A stretch of DNA of 64,000 bases from an uncultured Chitinophagaceae bacterium (GCA_903895845.1 CAITVK010000053.1:99227-163226); one strand, 5' to 3'; numbered from the stretch's first letter, positions 1 to 9,003 are shown. The notes: generated by a model from the sequence alone, not told the origin. Made by a program: numbers and translations.

Positions 1-1756
1 TAGATGCCACAAACAAATGCTCAACATAGTCTTCATTACGAGTCTTAGTTCCGAGCGCTCCTCTTCCTCCACGTTTTTGTTGTCTGTAGTCAGCAGCTGT
101 TGTTCTTTTTATGTATCCCAAATGCGATATGGTGATTACAACATCTTCGTCTTTTATGAAATCTTCCATTCTCATTTCACTAGAGAGGAATTGAATTTCA
201 CTCTTACGGGCATCACCGAACTTAGCTTTGATTTCTAGCAACTCAGTTTTAATTAACTCGTATCTCAATTTCTCACTAGCCAATAACTCTTTTAATCCTT
301 TAATGGTTTGAAGCAAGCTGTTGAATTCATCAACAATCTTATCTCTTTCCATTCCTGTTAAACGTTGTAAACGTAATTCGAGGATTGCTTTTGCTTGTAT
401 TTCGGAAAGGCCTTGTTCTTGACGATACAATTCATCTGTTAATTCTTCAAAAACAGATTGATTGATATACCAGTTTTCTTCTTTACTCTTTTCTATCAAT
501 AAGGCTTTTGCATCATCTGGGGTTCTACTTCCTCTGATCAATTTGATTACTTCATCTAAATGATCCAAAGCTTTCAAATATCCTTCAAGGATATGTGCCC
601 TTTCTTCCGCTTTTCTTAATTCAAATTTAGCCCTTCTGATAATTACATCCATCCTGAACTCGATAAACTCAACAATCAAGTCTCTCAGATTCATTGTTTT
701 TGGACGTCCTTTACTGATAGCAACATTGTTTATTCCGTAGCTGGATTGTAGTTCAGTAAACTTGTATAACTGATTGATAATCACTTGTGCAACGGCATCT
801 CTTTTAAGATCTATTACAATTCTATTTCCTTCACGTTGGTTACTTTCGTTGTTAACGTGCGCAATACCATCAATCGTTTTATCATTTACTAATTGACCAA
901 TCTTATTAGTCAATGCATCTAGACCTACCTGATATGGAACCTCTGTAATTACAATCTGCTCTCTTCCACTTGGCTTGGTATCAACATGGCATTTACCTCT
1001 AACCACTACCCTTCCGCGTCCTGTTAGAAAAGCATTCTTTACATCTTCCATACCATAGATAACTCCGCCAGTAGGAAAATCAGGTGCTTTGACGTATTCT
1101 ATCAGTTCCTCGCAAGTAATCTCATTATTATCTATGTAGGCAACACAACCATCCACCACTTCACTTAAATTGTGAGGCATCATGTTGGTAGCCATCCCCA
1201 CTGCAATACCAGACGAACCATTTACCAACAACTGTGGTATCCTAGTAGGCAATACTGTAGGCTCTTGCAGACTATCATCAAAGTTTAATTGATAATCTAC
1301 GGTTTCCTTTTCAAGATCTTCCAGCATCGCTTCAGCAAAGCGCTCAAGCCTTACCTCAGTATAACGCATAGCTGCCGGAGGATCACCATCCTGGTTACCA
1401 AAGTTACCTTGGCTATCCACCATTTTGTAACGCATGGTCCATGATTGAGCCATACGAACGAGGGTATCATAGATGGAGGCGTCCCCGTGCGGGTGATACT
1501 TACCCATTACTTCCCCAACAATACGGGCAGATTTCTTATATGGTTTATTACTGTTGTTTCCTAGTTCATACATCCCGAATAAAACACGGCGGTGAACAGG
1601 CTTGAATCCATCTCTTGCATCTGGCAATGCACGACCCACTATAACAGACATTGAATAGTCAATGTAGGCAGTTTTCATCTGCTCTTCTATATTCACTAGG
1701 ATTATGCGATCGTTGTCGGTTGTTTGTTCGGGCAATTCTTGTGGTGTCTCTTCCAT
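1..1756 (-). CDS. gyrA: DNA gyrase subunit A, N-terminal 585 residues (3' end outside window)
   Basis: GyrA is the breakage-reunion subunit of DNA gyrase, which introduces negative supercoils with GyrB and ATP. Translation of the minus strand from the ATG at 1756 gives an unbroken GyrA sequence to the window edge. It shows the quinolone-pocket motif [12 protein letters not shown] at residues 86-97 and [12 protein letters not shown] with the catalytic tyrosine at about residue 132 (E. coli Tyr122). Tower-domain sequence follows, and the start of the C-terminal domain ([20 protein letters not shown]) lies at the window edge; the beta-pinwheel is not included. The residue aligned with E. coli Ser83 is Ala93, followed by Ser94, the order known from Mycobacterium tuberculosis. 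The gene has its own upstream promoter-like sequence and no co-directional partner within reach. Confidence 0.97.
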   Translation of the reverse strand, partial: MEETPQELPEQTTDNDRIILVNIEEQMKTAYIDYSMSVIVGRALPDARDGFKPVHRRVLFGMYELGNNSNKPYKKSARIVGEVMGKYHPHGDASIYDTLVRMAQSWTMRYKMVDSQGNFGNQDGDPPAAMRYTEVRLERFAEAMLEDLEKETVDYQLNFDDSLQEPTVLPTRIPQLLVNGSSGIAVGMATNMMPHNLSEVVDGCVAYIDNNEITCEELIEYVKAPDFPTGGVIYGMEDVKNAFLTGRGRVVVRGKCHVDTKPSGREQIVITEVPYQVGLDALTNKIGQLVNDKTIDGIAHVNNESNQREGNRIVIDLKRDAVAQVIINQLYKFTELQSSYGINNVAISKGRPKTMNLRDLIVEFIEFRMDVIIRRAKFELRKAEERAHILEGYLKALDHLDEVIKLIRGSRTPDDAKALLIEKSKEENWYINQSVFEELTDELYRQEQGLSEIQAKAILELRLQRLTGMERDKIVDEFNSLLQTIKGLKELLASEKLRYELIKTELLEIKAKFGDARKSEIQFLSSEMRMEDFIKDEDVVITISHLGYIKRTTAADYRQQKRGGRGALGTKTRNEDYVEHLFVAS

Positions 1757-1859
1757 TTCAGCGATTCAAAAAATTTTTAATTTATCCCGTGTATCCTAAG
1801 ACCCAAATGAATTATTTCAAGTCTTGTTTCAATCATCGGAGCTAATTTTTTTTAGCAAG

Positions 1860-1888
1860 CGAAGATAGTTTTTTAATCCTGTAAACAA
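1860..1888 (-). promoter_or_regulatory. Predicted gyrA promoter
   Basis: On the minus strand TTG (1888-1886) is followed after 18 nt by TATCTTCGC (1867-1859). This fits the Bacteroidota -33/-7 pattern (TTG, then TAnnTTTG) with one change (C for T). It predicts a leader of roughly 95 nt before the gyrA ATG at 1756. The same TATCTTCGC box lies upstream of prmC and of the toxin gene at 7110. Confidence 0.5.
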
Positions 1889-1916
1889 TAATTAATATAC
1901 GCTTTTTAAATTCGTT

Positions 1917-1925
1917 TTATCCACA
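1917..1925 (+). promoter_or_regulatory. Consensus DnaA box upstream of gyrA
   Basis: TTATCCACA is a perfect match to the DnaA-box consensus. It sits about 30 bp upstream of the predicted gyrA -33 element and is followed by a small dyad (CCACAgtTGTGG, 1921-1932). One box is not an origin, but DnaA control of gyrase transcription is conceivable. Confidence 0.35.
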
Positions 1926-1998
1926 GTTGTGGGTTGTTTGCTGTCGGAAGTGAAAAAAAGGCGTTTTAGGTGCAGTTTTGCCCCTAATAAAGGGTATT

Positions 1999-2904
1999 TT
2001 AGAGGCTTTCCAAGGAAGAAACTACGCCTATAGTTCTGAGAAGAATCTGAAGCTCTAGCCGTATTGATAGATTGTTGATGTAAAAAAGGTCATATTCAAG
2101 CTTTTCAATTGTCTCTTCGGGGGTTGCAGTTGGGTTGTTTACTTGCGCCCATCCGGTGATGCCAGGCTTGATGATATGCCTCATTCTATAAAAGTTATTT
2201 TGAATGGCATATTGTTCAACAATGTCTTCTCTTTCTGGTCTTGGACCAATTAGACTCATCTCCCCTTTCAATACATTCCATAATTGAGGTAATTCATCAA
2301 TTTTTGTCTTACGGAAGAACTTACCAAGCTTTGTGATCCGCTTATCTCCTCTAACTGTGTGTTCCTGATGTCCCTCGGGGTTATAAATCATTGTTCTTAA
2401 CTTATAAATCGTAAAGATTTTACCGTTCAAGCCAATTCTTTGTTGCGTAAAAATTGCGGGACCCTTTGATGTAAGTCTGGTTATGAGGGAGGAAATAAAA
2501 ATAATAGGGAGAACGATGGGAAGTAACAGGAAAGAAATCAACAAATCCATTGTTCGTTTGATGATCATTATTTTCTTGGAGGGTCTTTCTACCATAGTGA
2601 TAGCAGCAGTTTCACTCACTTCACTATGTATCATCGAACAGCAAAAAGTTGTTTTCTCGTAGAATTCAACTATGTTGATTATTTTTTTCGTAGGGATATC
2701 GTAAAACTGTGCAAGACCCAAAAACTGGTTTAATATCTTCTCTCCCACCCATTTATCTATCACAACAAAGTCGTAATAGTTCTGGCGCAAGTATTTAATT
2801 AGTCTGATGTCCACCGGACCGCTCCAAAAATTGTAGGAATAACTTTTGCTGAATAATGGTTTCTTTATGAGTTGTTTGGCAAGTACATCCGGATTGACAA
2901 TCAA
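1999..2904 (-). CDS. Short undecaprenyl-phosphate sugar transferase (bacterial sugar transferase family)
   Basis: This is a phosphoglycosyltransferase that would move a sugar-1-phosphate from a UDP-sugar to undecaprenyl phosphate at the inner membrane, starting exopolysaccharide or O-antigen repeat units. The C-terminal 180 residues have the family signature: a re-entrant membrane helix (KRTMDLLISFLLLPIVLPII), GPAIFTQQRIG, KLRTM, the DELPQLWNVLKGEMSLIGPRP block and PGITGWAQVNN. The usual N-terminal four-helix and Rossmann part of WcaJ-type enzymes is absent; about 100 residues of a different N-domain precede the catalytic part. The start is uncertain. TTG at 2904 is given, but the frame stays open upstream without an ATG, and an ATG at 2951-2949 lies one base out of frame across an A6 run. 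Confidence 0.85.
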   Translation of the reverse strand: MIVNPDVLAKQLIKKPLFSKSYSYNFWSGPVDIRLIKYLRQNYYDFVVIDKWVGEKILNQFLGLAQFYDIPTKKIINIVEFYEKTTFCCSMIHSEVSETAAITMVERPSKKIMIIKRTMDLLISFLLLPIVLPIIFISSLITRLTSKGPAIFTQQRIGLNGKIFTIYKLRTMIYNPEGHQEHTVRGDKRITKLGKFFRKTKIDELPQLWNVLKGEMSLIGPRPEREDIVEQYAIQNNFYRMRHIIKPGITGWAQVNNPTATPEETIEKLEYDLFYINNLSIRLELQILLRTIGVVSSLESL

Positions 2905-3273
2905 GCAGGTTTTCTTTTTAGAATCCCTCTGTTGCTTCTTCTTTTTTCCATACCAACTGCCTTCGTAAATAATTGTACGTAGGTTGCTTAAGTTGTTATT
3001 CGATTTCTTTAGCGTTTCCAGAATTGATAAATTTTAACTATCTTAAAATATTAGTGCCTGATACCCATTAAAAATAAAAAAAAAGTAAAATTTATCTAAT
3101 ACGCTAATCTTTTTAGAGGTTTATAGATTCTTTTCAAAGTGTTTAACATTACAAAAATATACAAATTCTATATACAGGATTATTCTTTGTTTAATTTTGT
3201 TGCCTTAATGCAAAAATATTTTTTCATTTTCCTTAACAAAGTCTGTTTCTAAAGCTTCCTCCTCCTATTCTGT
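2905..3273. other. AT-rich gap between the sugar transferase and purC
   Basis: No gene is recognised here. The first 150 bp upstream of 2904 stay open in the sugar-transferase frame without an ATG. CAAAAATA at 3152-3159 (minus-strand TATTTTTG) matches the -7 consensus and may drive the sugar transferase with a long leader, but no -33 TTG is seen at the right distance. Confidence 0.4.
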
Positions 3274-4188
3274 TTACAACTTGTTTAGAATCAGCTGATA
3301 AGTTTCTTCATCGGTAATCTTTTGTGGTACAAATGCCTCCCCTATCACATTTTCATACAATTCTATGTATCGTTTGCTGATGGTATCTGTCCATTCATCG
3401 GTCATTTCGGGTACCGTTTGCCCCTCTTTGCCCATAAAACCATTATTAATCAGCCATTCACGCACAAATTCTTTGCTCAACTGCTTCTGACGTTCCCCTG
3501 TTTGCTGACGTTCGTTAAACCCATCTGCATAAAAGTATCTGGAACTATCTGGTGTATGTATTTCATCCATCAGATAGATGGTATCGCCAATCTTTCCGAA
3601 CTCATATTTAGTATCTGCCAAAATCAACCCTCTCTTTGCGGCAAGGCTCCTCCCCTTCTCAAACAAAGCCAGCGTATATTTTTCTAGTGTATCCCAGTCG
3701 TCTTTTGTAACCAATCCTTGTGCAATTATTTCTTCTTTGCTAATGTCTTCATCATGTCCTTCTGAGGCTTTAGTAGTTGGCGTGATGATGGGTGTAGGGA
3801 AAAAATCGTTCTCCTTCATCCCTTCTGGCATTGTTACCCCACACAATATCCTGCTACCACTATTATAGGTACGCCACGAATGACCAGTGAGGTTGCCTCT
3901 TACCACCATTTCGACCTTGAACGGGGTACAATATTTACCTATCGAAACATTTGGGGCTGGTGTACTAGTAAGCCAATTGGGACAAATTGAGGTTGTTTCT
4001 GCGAGCATATAGGCCGCAATCTGATTGAGCACTTGACCTTTGAAGGGAATCGGTCTTGGAAGAATCACGTCGAAAGCCGAAATCCGGTCGCTTGCAATCA
4101 TTACCAACGTGTCGGTACCAATGGTGTAAACGTCTCTTACTTTTCCGCTGTAAAAAGCAGTTTGGCGAGGAAATGTGAATGTTGCCAT
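3274..4188 (-). CDS. purC: Phosphoribosylaminoimidazole-succinocarboxamide synthase (SAICAR synthetase)
   Basis: This enzyme catalyses ATP-dependent condensation of CAIR with aspartate in de novo purine synthesis. The 304-residue protein has the longer, yeast ADE1-like architecture, with SGKVRDVY near the N-terminus, [19 protein letters not shown], the ADTKYEFG block and [12 protein letters not shown]. The ATG at 4188 (MATFTF) is preferred to the upstream ATG at 4209 because family homology starts there and because a -7-like box lies at 4193-4200, which would leave the upstream ATG outside the transcript. The gene stands alone. A leaderless or nearly leaderless mRNA is inferred. Confidence 0.95.
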   Translation of the reverse strand: MATFTFPRQTAFYSGKVRDVYTIGTDTLVMIASDRISAFDVILPRPIPFKGQVLNQIAAYMLAETTSICPNWLTSTPAPNVSIGKYCTPFKVEMVVRGNLTGHSWRTYNSGSRILCGVTMPEGMKENDFFPTPIITPTTKASEGHDEDISKEEIIAQGLVTKDDWDTLEKYTLALFEKGRSLAAKRGLILADTKYEFGKIGDTIYLMDEIHTPDSSRYFYADGFNERQQTGERQKQLSKEFVREWLINNGFMGKEGQTVPEMTDEWTDTISKRYIELYENVIGEAFVPQKITDEETYQLILNKL

Positions 4189-4192
4189 GCTG

Positions 4193-4225
4193 CAAATGTA
4201 AAGATGCACCGATTGATTGCCGCAA
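4193..4225 (-). promoter_or_regulatory. Predicted purC promoter, leaderless geometry
   Basis: The minus strand reads TACATTTG at 4200-4193 (TAnnTTTG) with TTG at 4225-4223, a 22-nt spacing. The -7 box ends only four bases before the purC ATG at 4188, so transcription would start at or next to the start codon. Confidence 0.5.
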
Positions 4226-4570
4226 AAAGAAGCGAATGTTTATAAAAAAAATTAGCAAGAGAGAGTTTTAAAGATTGTTCATTTGGTTAGGGGCAATAAG
4301 CTTTAAAATTGGATTTATAAATAATCATATCTTACTGATTTTCAAATATTAATGGGCTATTTTTTCTTGTTAAGGGTCTTTCAGTATTCAATTATGCAAC
4401 TAAACATTTCAGTTATGGTTCTTGACGCAAATATTTTGCCCCTTCTCTCTCAGCTATTTATTTTTCTTTGTTTTGGGATGATGATGGATGCTTTACCCTT
4501 CATCAAGTGATGATACTTTGCTGTTTTAAATAGAAGGCTACGGGCGATGTCATTAAGTTAAGGAATGACT

Positions 4571-4648
4571 GTCAGGTTGAGCTTGTCGAAACCGGGTATA
4601 ATACAAATACTTTCATTAATGAAACGCCTTCGGCAAGCTCAGGCTGAC
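4571..4648. repeat. Imperfect inverted repeat, REP/BIME-like
   Basis: The left arm 4571-4592 (core TTGAGCTTGTCGAA) and right arm 4628-4648 (core TTCGGCAAGCTCAGG) are near-complementary around a 35-nt spacer. The word TGAGCTTGTCGAA is, from general knowledge, a common extragenic palindromic motif in many bacterial genomes. It lies alone in the gap between purC and mutL; the rest of 4259-4890 shows nothing recognisable. Confidence 0.6.
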
Positions 4649-4890
4649 ACCCTGATTGCCGTCAAGTAGCATAGATGAAAAACCTTAACTTAAAAACATT
4701 GGGCTGCACGGGACTAATTAGAAACCAATTTCAACCATTTGCACCTCATTTCTATTCTGTTTTCATCAGAATAGACTTTAGTATGTTCCTGTTTTATCCA
4801 TTTATCCACTGTTCGAGCATTAATGTGTGCCTTTAAGGTCTTATTGCAACCTCAATTTATCCTTTTATGACCAATTTTAACCCAAAAGAG

Positions 4891-5079
4891 GACCATGAAC
4901 AACCCCGAACGGACCATGAACAACTCCGAGAGGACAATGAACAACCCCAAACGGGCAATGAACACCTCCGAGAGGGCAATGAATAACCCCGAACGAACAA
5001 TGAACAACCCCGAGAGGATAATGAACAACCAAAGACGGACAATGAACAACCTTTTACGGGCATCAGACAACTTTTATTG
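4891..5079. repeat. Tandem array, eight 21-bp units plus a degenerate ninth, upstream of mutL
   Basis: Units start at 4891, 4912, 4933, 4954, 4975, 4996, 5017, 5038 and 5059, always 21 bp apart. Each carries CAATGAACAAC or a close variant. The second half alternates between CCCCGAACG-like and CTCCGAGAG-like versions, so odd and even units resemble each other more. Because 21 is a multiple of three, the array is open in several frames (a seven-residue repeat such as MNNPERT), but there is no sign that it is translated. It ends about 85 bp before the mutL start. Confidence 0.9.
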
Positions 5080-5163
5080 AAAACCAAAAGATAATATGAA
5101 CGAATAGTAAGCTAATAACCCAATGAGGTTCTTATTTTCGCAGACTTAATAAAGAGGAACAGC

Positions 5164-7053
5164 GTGGCAGATATTATACATTTATTACCCGATAACATAG
5201 CAAATCAGATAGCGGCTGGTGAGGTAATTCAACGACCAGCGAGTGCGGTGAAAGAACTATTGGAAAACGCAGTGGATGCAGGCGCCACAAATATTAAACT
5301 AATCATTTCGGACGCAGGAAAGGCCTTGGTGCAAGTGATAGATAACGGCAAGGGAATGAGTGAAACCGATGCCCGCATGAGCTTTGAGCGACATGCAACC
5401 AGCAAAATAAAAAATATTGACGACCTGTTCAGCATCAAAACAATGGGTTTTAGAGGGGAAGCTTTGGCTAGTATTGCGGCTGTGGCACAGGTGGAATTGA
5501 AAACAAAAAGAGCAGAAGATGAACTAGGAACCTTTATTACCGTAGAAAATAGTGTGGTTACCAAACAAGAACCCTGCGCTTGTGCCGATGGAACCACCAT
5601 CAGCATGAAGAATTTGTTCTTTAACGTGCCTGCACGACGCAATTTCCTGAAAACAAATGCCGTTGAAACCAAGCATATCATTGATGAATTTATCAGGGTG
5701 GCAATGGCATATCCACAATTGTTCTTCTCACTTACCATTAATGGGATGGAGCAGTTTCATCTGGAAACTGGAAGCATCAAACAACGGATTGTACAGATTC
5801 TAGGCAATAATTACAACACTAAACTGGTGAGTGTAAAGGAAGAAATGGACTATATGAATGTGTATGGCTTTGTGGGCAAGCCCGAAACAGCCAAGAAAAC
5901 ACGGGGAGACCAATACTTTTTTGTCAATAATAGATTTATCAGGAGCGCTTACCTCAATCATGCCGTCAGTAGTGCTTTCAGCGATATGATTGCAAAGGAT
6001 AGCTTTGCGAGTTATGTGTTATTTATAGATTTAGACCCTTCACAGGTTGATATAAACGTGCATCCTACCAAACAAGAAATAAAATTTGAGGATGAACGCA
6101 TCGTATATGCTTTTGTACAAGCCGCCGTAAAGCATGCACTGGCACAATTTAGTATTGCTCCCTCTTTAGACTTCACTTTAAACCCAGAAATACAAGGATT
6201 GGATGCGGTGAGCAAGCCTTTTACCGATAGGGAGCGGGAAGAAACATCTTCGTCGAACCTTTTTAAAACATTTACCCAAAAAGGACAGGCGCACTTTGTG
6301 GAACCTACCAACCAAAGCGAGTTAAAACATTGGAAAAGCTTTTTTAATCCGAGTGAATTAAGCAAAGAGGAGCAAAATTTTGACCAAGAAAGACCCAAAC
6401 CCATTCCGACTATGGGCTTACAGGCCTCGTTGGATGAAGATTCGCCATTTGTGGTAACAAATTCTCCCCTGAACACCCATAGCGAAACAAAATGTATTCA
6501 ATTACATAACACTTATATCCTAGCGAGTGCACAAAGTGGGTTTATATTGGTGCATCAGCAACTGGCACACGAGCGGATATTGTACGAAAAGTACAGTGAC
6601 GCATCGCACGGAACGCAGATGATTACCCAACAAAGTTTATTTCCCGTAACACTGGAACTTTCTGCCCCCGATGCTGCATTATTGCAAGATTTATTGCCAT
6701 CTATTCAGGTAATTGGCTACGCGATAGAGCCTTTTGGTAACAATACTTTCATCATTCAAGGCGTTCCTGCCGATATATTAAAGGGCAACGAAAAGCATAG
6801 CATCGAGTTGTTGCTGGAACAGTTTAAACACTTTAACAGCGATGTGAAATTTAGTAACAGAGAGAAATTAGTGAGGTGTATGGCCAGGCAACAGTCCATA
6901 AAAGCAGGGCAACAGTTAACAGAAGTTGAGATGAGCACCCTGATTGAAGCCTTGTTTGCCTGTAACACGCCCAACGTTACCCCAACAGGCAGTCCAACGT
7001 ATGTGGCTTATAAGGAAGATCAGTTGGATCGGATGTTTCAGAGGTTGTTGTAG
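5164..7053 (+). CDS. mutL: DNA mismatch repair protein MutL
   Basis: MutL is the GHKL ATPase that couples mismatch recognition by MutS to downstream repair. The 629-residue protein has the N-terminal ATPase motifs ENAVDAGA, DNGKGM and GFRGEALASI, then the transducer domain (FVNNRFI, VDINVHPTKQEIKF), a linker of about 90 residues and a C-terminal dimerisation domain. Translation must start at GTG 5164, since no in-frame ATG precedes it and MADIIHLLPDNIANQIAAGE is the expected N-terminus. The C-terminal endonuclease signature looks lost: DQHA(x)2E(x)4E is HQQLAHERILYE at 464-475, and the CPHGRP-like motif is TPTGSP at 606-611. No mutS or mutH is nearby. Confidence 0.97.
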   Translation: MADIIHLLPDNIANQIAAGEVIQRPASAVKELLENAVDAGATNIKLIISDAGKALVQVIDNGKGMSETDARMSFERHATSKIKNIDDLFSIKTMGFRGEALASIAAVAQVELKTKRAEDELGTFITVENSVVTKQEPCACADGTTISMKNLFFNVPARRNFLKTNAVETKHIIDEFIRVAMAYPQLFFSLTINGMEQFHLETGSIKQRIVQILGNNYNTKLVSVKEEMDYMNVYGFVGKPETAKKTRGDQYFFVNNRFIRSAYLNHAVSSAFSDMIAKDSFASYVLFIDLDPSQVDINVHPTKQEIKFEDERIVYAFVQAAVKHALAQFSIAPSLDFTLNPEIQGLDAVSKPFTDREREETSSSNLFKTFTQKGQAHFVEPTNQSELKHWKSFFNPSELSKEEQNFDQERPKPIPTMGLQASLDEDSPFVVTNSPLNTHSETKCIQLHNTYILASAQSGFILVHQQLAHERILYEKYSDASHGTQMITQQSLFPVTLELSAPDAALLQDLLPSIQVIGYAIEPFGNNTFIIQGVPADILKGNEKHSIELLLEQFKHFNSDVKFSNREKLVRCMARQQSIKAGQQLTEVEMSTLIEALFACNTPNVTPTGSPTYVAYKEDQLDRMFQRLL

Positions 7054-7077
7054 GGAGAAAAGACCACAAAATAAATA

Positions 7078-7106
7078 GTCCAATTGGACAACTAACGCTA
7101 TCTTCG
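7078..7106 (+). promoter_or_regulatory. Promoter and perfect palindrome in front of the HigBA-like pair
   Basis: GTCCAATTGGAC (7078-7089) is a perfect 12-bp palindrome. TATCTTCGC begins at 7099 and matches the box seen before gyrA and prmC. The toxin GTG is at 7110, so the transcript would be essentially leaderless. A palindrome just upstream of the -7 box is where an autoregulatory HTH antitoxin would be expected to bind. Both assignments are inferred. Confidence 0.5.
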
Positions 7107-7109
7107 CTC

Positions 7110-7463
7110 GTGAACAATAAACGAGCACTCTTTTTCTTTAAAGATTATTTCAAGGATTTTTATCGTGAGCAACCTTGGAAAGTTCAAAAGAAAATTCTTT
7201 GGACTTTGGCTTTGGTGGAGACACTAGAACAAATTCCCGAAATTTATTTCAAGCATTTAGAAGGAACTGATGGACTATATGAAATAAGGATTTCTGTTGG
7301 CGGTAATATCTTTAGAATATTTTGTTTCTTCGATAAAAACAACCTGGTTGTTATTGGCAATGGATTTCAAAAGAAAACACAAAAGACACCTCTTGAACAA
7401 CTAGAAAGAGCATCAAAAATTAAAAAAGAGTATTATGAACAACAAGAATCTGACAAGTCTTAA
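7110..7463 (+). CDS. higB: HigB/RelE-superfamily toxin (Gp49-like, DUF891)
   Basis: This is a predicted ribosome-dependent mRNA interferase of 117 residues. The sequence follows the Gp49/HigB pattern: a helical N-terminus (WKVQKKILWTLALVETLEQI), then FKHLEGTDGLYEIRISVGG, FRIFCFF, LVVIGNGFQKKTQKTP and a lysine-rich C-terminal helix. The start is GTG; no in-frame ATG fits. Its last 29 bp overlap the antitoxin gene, an arrangement that couples synthesis of the two proteins. Toxin-first order and a downstream XRE protein are typical of HigBA. It follows mutL by 56 bp but has its own promoter-like sequence. The gene symbol rests on family resemblance. Confidence 0.85.
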   Translation: MNNKRALFFFKDYFKDFYREQPWKVQKKILWTLALVETLEQIPEIYFKHLEGTDGLYEIRISVGGNIFRIFCFFDKNNLVVIGNGFQKKTQKTPLEQLERASKIKKEYYEQQESDKS

Positions 7464-7734
7464 TGAATTTATTGATAAAGAAGTGGGGCTAAAAGGCACT
7501 TCGAAAAGAGAGGAGTTTGATAAAGGTTATGAAGCTTTTAAGCTTGGTGCTATCATTCAACAGGCTAGACAAGCCAAGGGATTAACACAAGAACAAGTGG
7601 CAATGCTTGCAGGAACTAATAAATCTTACATCTCTAAGCTTGAAAAAGATCTGAAAGATGTACGTTTTTCAACCCTACAAAGAATTATTAAAGATGGACT
7701 TGGTGCAGAGTTACAAATTACTATCAAATATTAG
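7435..7734 (+). CDS. higA: HigA-like antitoxin, XRE-family HTH
   Basis: This is a 99-residue protein with a helix-turn-helix of the Xre/Cro type at about residues 38-92 (LGAIIQQARQAKGLTQEQVA, then AGTNKSYISKLEKD). It should neutralise the upstream toxin and repress the pair through the palindrome at 7078-7089. Its ATG lies inside the toxin gene with a 29-bp overlap in another frame. The stop is only 6 bp from the convergent stop of the M20 hydrolase, so there is almost no room for a terminator. Confidence 0.85.
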   Translation: MNNKNLTSLNEFIDKEVGLKGTSKREEFDKGYEAFKLGAIIQQARQAKGLTQEQVAMLAGTNKSYISKLEKDLKDVRFSTLQRIIKDGLGAELQITIKY

Positions 7735-7740
7735 TCTCCC

Positions 7741-8934
7741 CTACCCTACCACACTTGCCCCTAACCAAGCCATCATACCAATGCCTGTTTCGATGGCTTG
7801 TTCATCTATATCAAATTTGGGCGTATGTACGTTGTGAATGATGCCTTTTGCTTCGTTACGAACACCTAACCGATAAAAACAGCCCGGAATTACTTGTGTA
7901 TAGTACCCAAAGTCTTCTGCCCCCATGCGGATTTCGGTCTCTTCCACATTTTCTTTGCCCATATAAATATTGGCTTGCTGCCAAGCAGTTTCCGTAAAGG
8001 CAGGATCATTATCTACCGTGGGATAACCGACATCTATCTTCAAATCAATCTCCGCTCCCATCGCTTCTACCAACCCGATGGCCTGTTTTGTAATCAGTTC
8101 GTGTGCTTTAAAACGCCATGATTCATCCATAGCCCTAAAAGTTCCCATCAATTTAACCTCACTAGGAATAACATTGGTAGTATGTCCGCCCTGAATGCTA
8201 CAAATACTCAAGACAGAGGGCGAAAGTGGATTGCAGTTGCGACTAATTATCTGCTGAAGGCTCACAATCAATTGAGAAGCAATCAAAATAGTATCTGCTG
8301 TGAGATGAGGAGCGGCCGCATGACCACCCTTACTACGAATGGTAATATAAATTTCGTCGGCACTAGCCATTACCCTCCCCTTTCTAAAGCTTACTTTACC
8401 CACATTTAACCCAGGGTGAACGTGAAGGGCTATAATTCCCTGTGGACGAGGGTTATCCAATACACCTTCATTAATCATATAACTAGCACCTCCCGGATTA
8501 CGTTCTTCACCCGGTTGAAAGATGAGTTTTACAGTTCCATCGAAGCTATCTTTTACTTCATTTAGTATTTTAGCAGCCCCCAACAAGATACTTGTATGCA
8601 CATCGTGACCGCAAGCGTGCATAACCCCTTGATTGAGCGATTTGTACGGTACTTCATTCTCTTCTTCGATAGGCAAAGCATCCATATCACCACGCAAAGC
8701 AATCACTCGGCTAGCTGGATTGTTCCCTTTTATTAATGCCACAATACCTGTTGTTGCTTTAATTTCAAATGGAATACCCATTTCAGTCAACTTTTCTTGC
8801 AGAAAGAGACTTGTATTAAATTCTTTGTAGCTTAACTCGGGATTAGCATGCAAATGCCTTCTCACAGCAACAAATTCTGCCGCATATTGCGTAGCCAATG
8901 ATTGTATTTTTTCTAGTAGCATCTTGTTATTCAT
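7741..8934 (-). CDS. M20-family amidohydrolase (N-acyl-amino-acid / hippurate hydrolase type)
   Basis: This is a metal-dependent amidohydrolase that releases an amino acid from an N-acyl conjugate. The 397-residue sequence has the M20D signatures: LRGDMDALPI, MHACGHDVHTS (metal-binding Cys and His), FQPGEERNPGG with the catalytic glutamate pair, the lid-domain motif GGHAAAPH, and GAEDFGYY followed by HNVHTPKFD. There is no signal peptide, so it is cytoplasmic. The substrate cannot be told from sequence; relatives act on N-acetyl or benzoyl amino acids or on auxin conjugates. It is read alone, converging with the toxin-antitoxin pair. Confidence 0.9.
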   Translation of the reverse strand: MNNKMLLEKIQSLATQYAAEFVAVRRHLHANPELSYKEFNTSLFLQEKLTEMGIPFEIKATTGIVALIKGNNPASRVIALRGDMDALPIEEENEVPYKSLNQGVMHACGHDVHTSILLGAAKILNEVKDSFDGTVKLIFQPGEERNPGGASYMINEGVLDNPRPQGIIALHVHPGLNVGKVSFRKGRVMASADEIYITIRSKGGHAAAPHLTADTILIASQLIVSLQQIISRNCNPLSPSVLSICSIQGGHTTNVIPSEVKLMGTFRAMDESWRFKAHELITKQAIGLVEAMGAEIDLKIDVGYPTVDNDPAFTETAWQQANIYMGKENVEETEIRMGAEDFGYYTQVIPGCFYRLGVRNEAKGIIHNVHTPKFDIDEQAIETGIGMMAWLGASVVG

Positions 8935-9003
8935 TTTTAGTTACTGGTCATTGGCTACAAGTGTTAGTGTTGGTACCTTATATCCTGTAACCTGTAAGTT
9001 CTT

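Noticed and set aside
17..238. 73-codon plus-strand ORF at the window start
   Set aside because: It is antisense to gyrA, whose minus-strand translation is unambiguous.
1917..1932. Replication origin
   Set aside because: There is only one DnaA box with a weak inverted partner, no cluster of boxes, and no dnaA, dnaN or parAB genes.
4571..4648. Intrinsic terminator of purC
   Set aside because: It lies on the wrong side of purC (upstream of its start), has a 35-nt spacer and lacks a T run; a REP-like element fits better.
4895..5080. 61-codon ORF with a seven-residue repeat over the 21-bp array
   Set aside because: The open frame follows from a period divisible by three. Both strands are open and no signal or homology supports translation.
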